Assembly: GCA_026645575.1 (NCBI GenBank)
Contig: JAPKMW010000129.1
Coordinates: 1 to 27,757, forward strand
Direction of reading: 5' to 3'
DNA: 27,757 nucleotides
DNA from: Caldilineaceae bacterium
GTDB taxonomy: Bacteria; Chloroflexota; Anaerolineae; Caldilineales; Caldilineaceae
Below the pieces are notes generated by a model, which did not search any database, was not told where the DNA came from, and saw only the letters and a program-made list of their open reading frames with translations. Position 1 is the first letter of the stretch, and every line of letters begins with the position of its first letter. Below, one piece after another: positions 1 to 7,239 of this stretch. The position numbers and the translations under genes are program-made.

Positions 1-2
1 TG

Positions 3-608
3 AGCGAAGGTAGCATCCTACTGGGCGGTCGCCCCTTGTGCGAAATTCCCGCCGCCGAGCGTGCTGTCCGTATCGGCTATCTGCCCCAGGAACCGCACCT
101 CTTTTCCGGCACGGTGTGCGACAACATCACCTTTGGTGCGCCGATTGCGACAGAGCGCATCGCGCACGCTGTCGAACTGGCTGCCCTGACGCCCGATCTG
201 CACAGCTTCCCCGCCGGGCTGGAGACGGCTATCGGGGAGCTGGGGGTGCGCGTCTCTGGCGGACAGCGCCAGCGTATCGCCCTGGCGCGTGCGTTGAGCG
301 CCGGGACGCAGACGCCGGGACTGCTGGTGCTCGACGATCCCTTTTCGGCGGTGGATGTGGATACGGAGGCGCAGTTAATTGCGGCGCTACGCCACGCCTT
401 TGGTCCCCAGGCGCCGCCTGCCCAGCGCGCCACCATCGTCCTCTGTTCGCACCGGCTGGCCGTCTTTCCTCAGGCGGATCAAGTGGTGGTGCTCCAGGCA
501 GGGCGGGTTGTAGAACAGGGGACCCATCATCAATTAGTGGCGCAAGATGGTCTCTATGCCCGCATCTATCGTGCGCAGAGTCAACTGCCAGGCAAGGTGA
601 CAAGATGA
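3..608 (+). CDS. ABC exporter ATP-binding subunit, C-terminal part (5' end outside window)
   Basis: The reading frame is open from base 3, so only the C-terminal part of the nucleotide-binding domain is present. Visible motifs in order are the Q-loop (YLPQEPHLFSGTV), the ABC signature (VSGGQRQRIALARAL), Walker B with the following Glu replaced by Asp (LLVLDDPFSAVD) and the H-loop (CSHRLAV). The Walker A is off the edge. Asp in place of the catalytic Glu is typical of the degenerate partner in heterodimeric ABC exporters. The stop codon overlaps the ATG of the next gene by 4 bases (ATGA), so the two are translationally coupled and probably form one heterodimeric exporter. The substrate cannot be told from sequence. 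Confidence 0.9.
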   Translation, partial: SEGSILLGGRPLCEIPAAERAVRIGYLPQEPHLFSGTVCDNITFGAPIATERIAHAVELAALTPDLHSFPAGLETAIGELGVRVSGGQRQRIALARALSAGTQTPGLLVLDDPFSAVDVDTEAQLIAALRHAFGPQAPPAQRATIVLCSHRLAVFPQADQVVVLQAGRVVEQGTHHQLVAQDGLYARIYRAQSQLPGKVTR

Positions 609-2443
609 ACGCATCTGTGAATGCTGGGTCATCACGCGTTGCCTGGTCGCAAATCGCTGCCATCCTGCATCCGTGGCGGTGGCTGTTGCTGGGCGTGGCG
701 CTGGTGGTGCTCCTGGGCGCCCTGGCCGAAGTGGCGCCGCCACTGCTTATCCAGCGCGTCATCGATGGACAACTGGCGCGGCGCAACGCCGCTGGACTGG
801 CAACCCTGGCGCTGTTCTATCTGCTGGCGGTGGCGGCGGTGCAACTCTTTGGCTTTCTTACCAACTATCTGACTGCACTGGCGGCGCAGGGTGCATTGCA
901 TGATTTACGCGTGCGCCTCTTTGATCACCTGCAGCGTTTACCGCTCAGTTACTATGATCAGACCCCGCTGGGTGATAGTATCAGCCGCTGCACCGCCGAT
1001 ATTGATACAGTGGATACGCTCTTCTCTTCGGGCGTGGCCAAGCTGGTGGCCGATTTGGTGCGGTTGGTCACTGTGGCCGGGGCCATGATTCTGCTCAGTC
1101 CCCTGTTGGCGCTGGCCGCCGCGCTGGTTGTGCCGCCGCTGGTGTTGGTGACCAACTTCTTTCGCATCCGTGTGCGCGACGCCGAACGGGCCAACCGGCA
1201 CGCCGTAGGGTTGCTCAACACCCATCTGCAGGAAACCTTTGGCGGCGTGGAAGTCATCCGCGCTTTTGGGCAAGAGAAGGGTTTTGTGGTGCGTTTTCGG
1301 GGAGTGTTACGGGTGGCGTTGACCGCCTATAATCACGCCACTCGCTACGCCTCGCTCTATCCACCGCTGATGGGTACGCTAGCTGCCATCGCCACCGCCT
1401 TTCTGCTCTGGATCGGGACGCGATCGTGGTTGGAGGCGTGGATCATCTCGCTGGGTACGCTCACCGCGTTTGTTCTGCTCTTCCGCAGCTTCTTTCAACC
1501 GATTACGGCGTTGGGCGATGAATGGCAGACGGTGCAAAGCGCGCTCTCCGGGTTGGAACGCATCTTTGCCGTACTAGCCCTGCCGACGGCAGTTGAGTTC
1601 AAACAGGAACAGGCGCAGGTGCAACCATACGCCCGACCTATGACTGGCGCGGCGAGTACAGCGCCAGCCATTGAAGTGCGTAATGTCATCTTTGGGTATC
1701 AACCCGATCAGCCGGTCTTGCAGGCTCTTTCGTTCGACGTAGCCGCAGGAGAACAGGTGGCGCTGGTGGGGCGGACGGGCGCAGGCAAAAGCAGCGTCCT
1801 AAACTTGTTGAGTGGTCTCTATGCACCCTGGCACGGGGCTGTGCGCGTGGTCGGGTATGATCCGTACCTGTTGGCCGAGGACGCACGTCGTAGCCTCATC
1901 GGTGTCGCGCCGCAGATGACCCAGTTATTTAGCGGCAGTGTATGGGAGAACCTGACCCTGGGCGATCGGTCGGTAAGTCTGGCAGAGGTGACGCTCGCGG
2001 CGGCGCTCACCGGCGCTGAGGCGCTGATCGATGCACTGCCTCAGGGCTATGCGACCGTGCTGGGCATAGGGGGTAACGGCGTACAACTTTCAGCCGGTCA
2101 ACGCCAGTTGCTGACGCTGACACGGGCGCTCGTCTGGCAGCCGCCGGTGCTACTGCTGGATGAGGCTACGGCGGCCATTGACAGCGCCGGAGAAGCGGCA
2201 TTGCGCGCCGCCCTACGCGCCGGTGGAGAGCAACGCGCGGTGCTGATCGTCGCCCATCGGCTCGCCACGGCTCGCAGCACCGACCGCGTTATTGTGTTGG
2301 AGGCTGGATGTATCATCGAAGAGGGCGCGCCCGCTGAGCTCATTCGCCGTGGCGGGCGTTTTGCCGCGTTGCTGGAACTGGAAGCTGCGGGCTGGGATTG
2401 GCGCGCAGCGGAAGCACCTCTGCATTTCGCCAAGAGTTTGTAA
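605..2443 (+). CDS. ABC exporter, fused membrane domain and ATPase
   Basis: This 612-residue protein starts at the ATG in the ATGA overlap with the upstream ABC gene. The N-terminal half (about residues 15-310) is a six-helix exporter membrane domain. The C-terminal half is an ATPase with Walker A (GRTGAGKSS), signature (LSAGQRQLLTLTRAL), Walker B with catalytic Glu (VLLLDEATAAID) and H-loop (IVAHRLA). It therefore carries the intact catalytic Glu that the partner lacks. The family (MsbA/LmrA-like, heterodimeric BmrCD/TM287-288 type) exports lipids, drugs or peptides; the substrate here is unknown. The start inside the neighbour's stop codon and the shared fold indicate an obligate pair. Confidence 0.93.
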   Translation: MNASVNAGSSRVAWSQIAAILHPWRWLLLGVALVVLLGALAEVAPPLLIQRVIDGQLARRNAAGLATLALFYLLAVAAVQLFGFLTNYLTALAAQGALHDLRVRLFDHLQRLPLSYYDQTPLGDSISRCTADIDTVDTLFSSGVAKLVADLVRLVTVAGAMILLSPLLALAAALVVPPLVLVTNFFRIRVRDAERANRHAVGLLNTHLQETFGGVEVIRAFGQEKGFVVRFRGVLRVALTAYNHATRYASLYPPLMGTLAAIATAFLLWIGTRSWLEAWIISLGTLTAFVLLFRSFFQPITALGDEWQTVQSALSGLERIFAVLALPTAVEFKQEQAQVQPYARPMTGAASTAPAIEVRNVIFGYQPDQPVLQALSFDVAAGEQVALVGRTGAGKSSVLNLLSGLYAPWHGAVRVVGYDPYLLAEDARRSLIGVAPQMTQLFSGSVWENLTLGDRSVSLAEVTLAAALTGAEALIDALPQGYATVLGIGGNGVQLSAGQRQLLTLTRALVWQPPVLLLDEATAAIDSAGEAALRAALRAGGEQRAVLIVAHRLATARSTDRVIVLEAGCIIEEGAPAELIRRGGRFAALLELEAAGWDWRAAEAPLHFAKSL

Positions 2444-2494
2444 AAGTCGCACCCTGGAAATATCTACTTGTTATAAACAGAAGGAGCACCAACT

Positions 2495-2956
2495 ATGAGA
2501 TGGATTACACGCGAACGGGTGAAAGTGGATCGGGTGGCCTGCCCCTGGCTGATCAAAAAGTTTGTTGATGCTGAGGCCGAATTCTTCTTTGTGCCGGCCG
2601 ATCAGGTGATGACCGATGCAGAACGGCTGGGGGCGACGCCCTTTGATGTCAAGGGGGTAGAGTTGGGCCACCACGGGCAGGAGTGTTCGTTTGAGGCCAT
2701 CCTCAAGAAATATAACTTGACGGATAACCCGGCGCTGGTGCTGTTGGGAAAAATTGTCAACGGCGCCGACACCGATAATACGCTCTGGAACCAACCCGAA
2801 GGCCCCGGTCTCGAAGCGATTGCCGAAGGCTTCCGTCATTTAGGCTACCAGGATGACCATGCCATCAATGCTGGGGAATGGATCGTCTACGATGCGCTCT
2901 ATGCCTATTGCCAGGAATCCATCCAACAGGGAAAAGCAGATGGCCTGTTCCGCTAA
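2495..2956 (+). CDS. ChrB C-terminal-domain protein (chromate resistance)
   Basis: This 153-residue protein matches the ChrB C-terminal domain: the start RVDRVACPWLIKKF-like segment (Cys16), the acidic AEAEFFFVPAD stretch and the DVKGVELGHHG segment are characteristic. It lacks the N-terminal regulatory half of full ChrB, as in many stand-alone homologues. A strong Shine-Dalgarno (AGAAGGAG) lies 8 bases before the ATG. In known systems ChrB aids chromate resistance together with the ChrA transporter; here a ChrA gene lies about 7 kb away on the other strand (9859-11004), so any functional link is inferred. It follows the ABC pair by 51 bp and could be co-transcribed with it. Confidence 0.85.
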   Translation: MRWITRERVKVDRVACPWLIKKFVDAEAEFFFVPADQVMTDAERLGATPFDVKGVELGHHGQECSFEAILKKYNLTDNPALVLLGKIVNGADTDNTLWNQPEGPGLEAIAEGFRHLGYQDDHAINAGEWIVYDALYAYCQESIQQGKADGLFR

Positions 2957-3044
2957 AGTGCGCAATAGACAAGGTTGGGGTAGCGTTGTGCTAGTCGTTA
3001 GCTTGGGTTTGGTGGCTTGCACCACCAGACTTGGGCCAGCGTAG
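2940..3044 (+). CDS. Possible 34-residue lipoprotein-like small ORF
   Basis: This short frame begins with ATG inside the end of the ChrB-domain gene, in another frame, behind a purine-rich AGGGAAAA. The predicted peptide has basic residues, a short hydrophobic run and a lipobox-like LGLVAC followed by TTRLGPA. Such a layout resembles entericidin-like mini-lipoproteins, but the length is at the lower limit and no family is recognised. It may equally be a chance frame in the 127-bp gap before the convergent ynfA-like gene. Confidence 0.22.
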   Translation: MACSAKVRNRQGWGSVVLVVSLGLVACTTRLGPA

Positions 3045-3083
3045 AGAGGATTGTGTCAATGTGATGGGGGAGATGGAGTAGCG

Positions 3084-3422
3084 TTAAAACCAGCGCCGTC
3101 CCCACAAAATCACCGCGACGCCAATCAGCGTAATCAACGCGCCAAACATGTCGAAGCGGTCCGGCCGCCAGCCGTCTACTACACGCCCCCAGAGCAACGA
3201 CAGGATGATGAAAATACCGCCATAGGCGGCGTAGACGCGGCCAAAACTGGCTTCAGGTTGCAAGGTGGGAATGACGCCGTAGAGGACGAGAATCAGAGCG
3301 CCCAACAAACCCCACGGCCAGCCGAAGCCGTTGCGCAGCCACTGCCAGACCAGCCAGCCGCCGCCGATCTCGGCCAGGCCAGCCAGCAGGAATAAGGCCA
3401 AACCATAGATAATGCTGTTCAT
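3084..3422 (-). CDS. YnfA/UPF0060 family small membrane protein
   Basis: The 112-residue protein has the length and pattern of the YnfA (UPF0060) family: four predicted helices, beginning with IIYGLALFLLAGLAEIGG, then GLLGALILVLYGVIPTLQ, the conserved GRVYAAYGGIFI segment and a final helix ending in WGRRWF. The family is related to small multidrug resistance transporters, and YnfA homologues have been linked to drug efflux. The ATG at 3422 was chosen because it overlaps the stop of the upstream MerR frame in an ATGA arrangement and fits family length; a longer start would add an unrelated leader. Coupling to merR suggests common regulation. Confidence 0.88.
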   Translation of the reverse strand: MNSIIYGLALFLLAGLAEIGGGWLVWQWLRNGFGWPWGLLGALILVLYGVIPTLQPEASFGRVYAAYGGIFIILSLLWGRVVDGWRPDRFDMFGALITLIGVAVILWGRRWF

Positions 3423-3850
3423 GTAAGCTGGGAATCCCCATTGACGCGCGCCGGTGTTTGACAGCCCATTTCCATCACCACGACACAATCCTCCAAGCGC
3501 AAACAGCCACAGCGCAGCCCCATCTCTAAAAGCGTTTTCATCTGTTGCGCCTGCACCATCATCTGTTCGATCTCCGCCAGCTTTTTGTGCGCCATGGTTT
3601 GCCAGCGCTCCGCCGGGGTGGCGTCGGCGGCAAATCCGTGAAACAACTCACCGATCTCCTGGACGGTAAAGCCGGCCTTTTGCGCCAATTGTACGAGCGC
3701 CAGCCGCTGCAGCACGCTTTAATCATAGACCCGGCGCCCGTTGACGCGTTTGGGTGCCGCCAATAGACCCATGCTTTCATAATAGCGGATGGCCGATGTG
3801 TTGATCCCGACGTGTGCAGCCACTTCGCCAATTGAGTAGCTTTTTTGCAT
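3419..3850 (-). pseudogene. MerR-family regulator interrupted by an in-frame TAA
   Basis: The frame starts at ATG 3850 (MQKSYSIGEVAAHVG) and encodes a typical MerR helix-turn-helix (IRYYESMGLL), then meets TAA at 3721-3719 after RRVYD (codon 44). The same frame continues without a shift through SVLQRLALVQLAQKAGFTV, a coiled coil and a Cys cluster (LRCGCLRLEDC), ending in the ATGA overlap with ynfA. Related proteins usually have Glu or another residue here; GAA to TAA is one change. The C-terminal Cys motif resembles metal- or redox-sensing MerR proteins. The uninterrupted total is 143 residues. Either a real nonsense mutation, a sequencing error, or reinitiation at GTG 3715 explains the state. 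The intact operator upstream argues that the system was recently functional. Confidence 0.82.
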
Positions 3851-3861
3851 AAAATTGCCTC

Positions 3862-3892
3862 TTGACTTCAAGTACACTTTAAGTGGTAGAGT
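3862..3892 (+). promoter_or_regulatory. MerR-type promoter/operator with 19-bp spacer
   Basis: A -35 box TTGACT (3862-3867) and a -10-like TAGAGT (3887-3892) are separated by 19 bp, the overlong spacer typical of MerR-activated promoters. The spacer holds an imperfect dyad, ACTTCAAGT/ACTTTAAGT (3865-3884). It lies between the divergent merR gene and the plus-strand pair at 3949 and 4185, and points toward the latter. Confidence 0.8.
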
Positions 3893-3948
3893 GGATTGTA
3901 CAGCGCAAACGGGCGTTGACCAAATCGGATCTTGCTTCAAAAGGAGGT

Positions 3949-4161
3949 ATGGTGCAAAAGCTATTTAGCGAATGTACAGCTTGGCTGAACTGGAAGGTAG
4001 TGATGCTACTGGGCATTGTCATTCTGGGGAGTATTTGGTATGCAGAAGGAGCAAGTTGGCGCTTGTGGCTTAGCGCATCACCGTTGTTGGCGATTGTGCT
4101 CTGCGTGTTGCCCTGCTTGATTCCATTGTTTTGGCTCCGACGCAAAGATACAGCAAATTAA
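3949..4161 (+). CDS. Small membrane protein in MerR-controlled operon
   Basis: The 70-residue product has two predicted membrane helices: LNWKVVMLLGIVILGSIW and ASPLLAIVLCVLPCLIPLFW, the second with two cysteines three residues apart (CVLPC), followed by a basic RRKDTAN tail. The first helix is preceded by a Cys (SECTAW). The Shine-Dalgarno AAGGAGG sits just before ATG 3949 and at better spacing before GTG 3952, so either may be the real start. It lies directly downstream of the MerR-type promoter and 23 bp before the next gene. Small Cys-bearing membrane proteins are common beside metal-sensing MerR genes, but no specific function can be assigned. Confidence 0.7.
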   Translation: MVQKLFSECTAWLNWKVVMLLGIVILGSIWYAEGASWRLWLSASPLLAIVLCVLPCLIPLFWLRRKDTAN

Positions 4162-4184
4162 AGGATCACAAGAAAGGTAAGAAG

Positions 4185-4592
4185 ATGTCTACAAATCAGT
4201 GTAACGAGCAGCATAATGAGCAACCGATTATGTGCGATTTGACCGCTATCCCAACAGAGATGCGTGAGCAGCATATACTCGATGCTACACAAATTTTTCA
4301 GAAGGCGGAAGAGATTCAGGAATTGGAACAGGGACATGCCTTTCGTTTTCCCAATGAAGCGGGCATGTGGTCGGCATTGGCAAGCTTTGTCGAGTATGAG
4401 CGGCTTTGTTGTCCCTTCTTCCGCTTTGGCTTAAGCGCAGAACCCAATCGCGGCCCCCTGTGGTTGACGATGACGGGACCGGCAGGCACCAAAGATCTGC
4501 TAAATATCTCGCTGGTTCACACCGGCGGTGAAGAGCGTCTGGATCGAGCAGTAGCGCAACTGGCAGATGCATTGTCAGGTGTGCTTGGGTAA
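4185..4592 (+). CDS. Uncharacterised small protein with CCPFF motif
   Basis: A 135-residue soluble protein starting at ATG 4185 after AAGAAAGGTAAG. Cysteines occur at about 6, 17 and the pair 75-76 in the motif ERLCCPFFRFGL; the segment following (PLWLTMTGPAGTKDLL) is also of a kind I recall from small proteins encoded beside MerR or mercury/metal genes. No named domain can be assigned with confidence. The vicinal cysteine pair suggests thiophilic metal or thiol chemistry, by inference. It is the second gene of the MerR-promoter operon and is followed by a perfect 30-bp palindrome. Confidence 0.75.
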   Translation: MSTNQCNEQHNEQPIMCDLTAIPTEMREQHILDATQIFQKAEEIQELEQGHAFRFPNEAGMWSALASFVEYERLCCPFFRFGLSAEPNRGPLWLTMTGPAGTKDLLNISLVHTGGEERLDRAVAQLADALSGVLG

Positions 4593-4637
4593 ACCGCTAG
4601 GAGACGCAAGGGTTTTCGACTCCGGCGCCAAAGGCCA

Positions 4638-4667
4638 ACGCCCCGTGCGTCTAGACGCACGGGGCGT
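4638..4667. terminator. Perfect 30-bp palindrome, likely bidirectional terminator
   Basis: A perfect inverted repeat with arms ACGCCCCGTGCGTCT / AGACGCACGGGGCGT lies between two convergent genes (ends 4592 + and 4702 -). On the plus strand it is followed by a T-rich stretch (ATTCACTCCTTTT). Location and stem strength fit a shared terminator. Confidence 0.75.
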
Positions 4668-4701
4668 ATTCACTCCTTTTGCTCATGCCGACGCCTGGGC
4701 C

Positions 4702-5940
4702 TTACCCTTTGTGCGTTTCAACCATCACCGTTGCCGCCACAACGCCGGAGAGCAAGGTCAACCCGCCGACGGCGGCAATGGCAATCGGGAGACCGAAGGC
4801 ATCGGCCAGCAATCCGGCGCTGAGTGCACCGACGGCATAGCCGCCATCGCGCCAAAGGCGATAGACGCCAACCGCCGAGGCGCGCCACTCTGGGTGGGCG
4901 ACATCGGAAATGGCCGCCAGCAAGGTGGGGTAGACCATGGCCGTCCCCACCCCCAAGAGTACGGCGCCCCCTAGCCAGACGGCAAAACTCTGCCCAACGA
5001 CAAAGAAGCCAATACCCACGGCCTGCACCCACATACCCCATGCAATCAGCCACTTGCGCCCCCAGCGGTCGCTGAGCGCGCCGGTGACCAGTTGGCTGAC
5101 GCTCCACACGCCCGGGTAGACCGCGGCGATTACGGCCACTTCAGTCATCGGCAGCCCCGCACCGGCCAGCAAGATGGGCACTAACCCCCAGACGACGCCA
5201 TCGTTCAGGTTGTTGACCATGCCGGCCTGGCTGACGGCAAAGAGCGTGCGGTTGCGCCAACTGGTCAGCAACAAAATTTGGGCAAAAGAGAGCGTCGGGG
5301 CGGGCGCGGCATTGGCGCTTGCCTCATGGCGCACATGAGCATGGGTTTCGCGCACGAAAAAGATCGACAGAAACAGACCCAACAGCGCAAAGGCGATGCC
5401 AGGATAAAAAGGAACCGGGCGCAAGCCATAGGCCGCCGCTAGATAGCCGGTGGCCAGCGCCGACCCGGAGACCGCCAGGTAACCGGCGAATTCGTTTAGC
5501 CCCATGGCTAGACCGCGCTGCTTTGAGCCCACCAGGTCGATCTTCATGATCACCGTGGTCGACCAGCAGAGTCCCTGGTTGATCCCCAGCAGAATGTTGG
5601 CAAAGACGATCCAGCCCCAAGTCGGCGCCCAGATAATTAGCAGCGGCACCGGCAAACCGACCAGCCATCCGGCAATTAAGATCTGTTTGCGCCCAATCCG
5701 GTCCGAAAAGCGCCCAGCAAAAAGATTGGCCAACGCCTTGACGATGCCAAAGCTGACCAGGAAGGAGAGCATCACCGACCTGGAGACCAGGCCAAACTCA
5801 GCCTCGGCCAACAGCGGCACCACGGTCCGCTCCAAGCCGACCATGGCGCCGACAAAGGCGTTGACTAGTATGAGCAGAGTAAATTGTTGCCAGTTGGCCT
5901 GCAAGCCAAGCCGTACGGGCGACTGAATAGTCGTAGCCAC
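4702..5940 (-). CDS. MFS transporter
   Basis: A 412-residue protein of the major facilitator superfamily with about 12 predicted helices. The signature GRFSDRIGRKQILIAG follows helix 2, and an equivalent GALSDRWGRKWLIAWG begins the second half. The GTG start at 5940 is chosen because AAAGGAC lies 8 bases upstream; an ATG at 6003 would overlap the previous gene and has no clear ribosome site. It follows the rhodanese/MBL gene by 13 bp, so the two are almost certainly one operon. Substrate is not deducible; the context suggests export of a sulfur compound or related stress product. Confidence 0.88.
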   Translation of the reverse strand: MATTIQSPVRLGLQANWQQFTLLILVNAFVGAMVGLERTVVPLLAEAEFGLVSRSVMLSFLVSFGIVKALANLFAGRFSDRIGRKQILIAGWLVGLPVPLLIIWAPTWGWIVFANILLGINQGLCWSTTVIMKIDLVGSKQRGLAMGLNEFAGYLAVSGSALATGYLAAAYGLRPVPFYPGIAFALLGLFLSIFFVRETHAHVRHEASANAAPAPTLSFAQILLLTSWRNRTLFAVSQAGMVNNLNDGVVWGLVPILLAGAGLPMTEVAVIAAVYPGVWSVSQLVTGALSDRWGRKWLIAWGMWVQAVGIGFFVVGQSFAVWLGGAVLLGVGTAMVYPTLLAAISDVAHPEWRASAVGVYRLWRDGGYAVGALSAGLLADAFGLPIAIAAVGGLTLLSGVVAATVMVETHKG

Positions 5941-5953
5941 AAGGTCTGTCCTT

Positions 5954-7063
5954 TCAGGAAATTGCGCAACGATTGGCGCCGGCTTCCAATTCGGTTGGAT
6001 CATCGGCAAAGAGTTGAGTGCTCTCGTTCCATGCCACAATTTGGGAATGATTGGGCGGCGTGGGCGGGATGCGCGCCAGCAAGGTCTCCACAAACGCTTC
6101 TTCCGCCGCTTGCAAGAGGGCAACCCGTTGGCGCACGGCGGAGAGCGGCGCGGTCAACGCCACATGATCAAAGGCAACCGGCTCACTGGTATGGCCGGGC
6201 AAGACTAGCGCGGCGTCAGGTAAGGTCAGCAACCGTTGCAGCGACTGATAGAGCAGATGCGCACGTTTGCGCGCCTCCTCGGCGTTGGCCTCCAGATCGG
6301 GCCGCCCCACGCCGGCCAGAAAGAGCGTGTCGCCGGTGAAGAGCGTCTGCTCATCCAGCAGGTAGCAGACGCTTTCCAACGTATGACCGGGTGTGTGCAA
6401 CACCTGCAATCGCGCGGCGCCAATCTCAATGATGTCACCATCCTGAATGGCATGAAAAGGATAGGCCACACGCCCCTGCGCCGGCAGGTAAAGCGTCGCA
6501 GCACTCGCTGCCGCCAACTGCCGGGCGCGCGACAAATGGTCGGCGTGAATGTGCGTGTCGAAAATATGGGTAATCTGCCAGCCGTTCTCCTGCGCCAGAG
6601 AAAGATACACGTTCGGGTCAAGCGCCGGGTCGATCACCGCGGCGACCCCATTAGAACCAATGAGATAGGAGAGGCTCCCTTTGCCTGTACGACGCACCTG
6701 GATAACCTGGGCAACGCTTCCCGGCAGCGGCACGGAGGCGCTGTTCCAGGCTAAACTCCAGCTTTTCATCCCTCCTTCTAACGAGAGCGCCGTCAGCCCG
6801 CGCTTGCGCAGTTGTTCGGCGGCAATCAAACTAACCTTGCCGGCGCCGCAAACGGTGACGATGGGCTTGTCGCCCGGCAGATCTATCGCCGCCAATGCGT
6901 TGGGAGCGTTGACTTTGAGGGCGTCGTAGGCGTCTACATGGAGACTGCCGGGGATAGCCCACTCGGCACGGTCCGCCGTTTTGCGAATGTCGAGTACCGT
7001 GATGGCCTGTCCCTGGGCTAACTGCTCGCGTAACGCCTCAACCGTAGTTGTCATTTGCATCAT
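5954..7063 (-). CDS. Rhodanese-MBL fold fusion, persulfide dioxygenase-like
   Basis: The 369-residue protein has an N-terminal rhodanese domain (about residues 5-110; catalytic Cys72 in VCGAGK; GGMKSW) followed by a metallo-beta-lactamase domain (about 117-320) with THIHADH (His171, His173, Asp175, His176), HTPGHT (His223) and TGDTLF (Asp245). These are the metal ligands seen in ETHE1-like persulfide dioxygenases and glyoxalase II relatives. The C-terminal tail ends in LEAGANRC. Known persulfide dioxygenase-rhodanese fusions usually have the rhodanese at the C-terminus, so this order is reversed. ATG 7063 is preceded by AGGAGG at 7 bases. It shares an operon with the MFS transporter. Confidence 0.9.
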   Translation of the reverse strand: MMQMTTTVEALREQLAQGQAITVLDIRKTADRAEWAIPGSLHVDAYDALKVNAPNALAAIDLPGDKPIVTVCGAGKVSLIAAEQLRKRGLTALSLEGGMKSWSLAWNSASVPLPGSVAQVIQVRRTGKGSLSYLIGSNGVAAVIDPALDPNVYLSLAQENGWQITHIFDTHIHADHLSRARQLAAASAATLYLPAQGRVAYPFHAIQDGDIIEIGAARLQVLHTPGHTLESVCYLLDEQTLFTGDTLFLAGVGRPDLEANAEEARKRAHLLYQSLQRLLTLPDAALVLPGHTSEPVAFDHVALTAPLSAVRQRVALLQAAEEAFVETLLARIPPTPPNHSQIVAWNESTQLFADDPTELEAGANRCAIS

Positions 7064-7143
7064 CCTCTTACCTCCTGTGAACCAATAATGAATCAATCGT
7101 CTGCGGAATAACTATGTCAAAAAAATTACTTGAACCCGTAACT

Positions 7144-7239
7144 TTATTCATCGCTCATCTAGCAAATTGTGCAAACGCAATATTTTGCCCCTGGCGAAAA
7201 CATCGGTTTGCACAATTTGCTTAGATGAGCCTTATTCAT
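7144..7239. mobile_element. 80-bp MITE-like hairpin with 8-bp target duplication
   Basis: The sequence 7152-7231 has terminal inverted repeats of about 24-25 bp (left 7153-7176, right 7206-7230; one single-base indel). It is flanked on both sides by TTATTCAT (7144-7151 and 7232-7239). The right copy contains the stop codon of the cysteine desulfurase gene, so the left copy is the duplicated target. The centre is also self-complementary. Ends of GGCTC type and 8-bp duplications are reminiscent of ISL3-family elements, an inference. It may now also work as a terminator. Confidence 0.7.

Noticed and set aside
38..604. N-terminal extension of the second ABC protein
   Set aside because: The extended frame overlaps the first ABC gene and has no domain; the ATG at 605 in the ATGA overlap fits the family start.
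3419..3850. MerR interruption as a recoded codon
   Set aside because: The stop is TAA, which is not used for selenocysteine or pyrrolysine, so mutation or error is the better reading.
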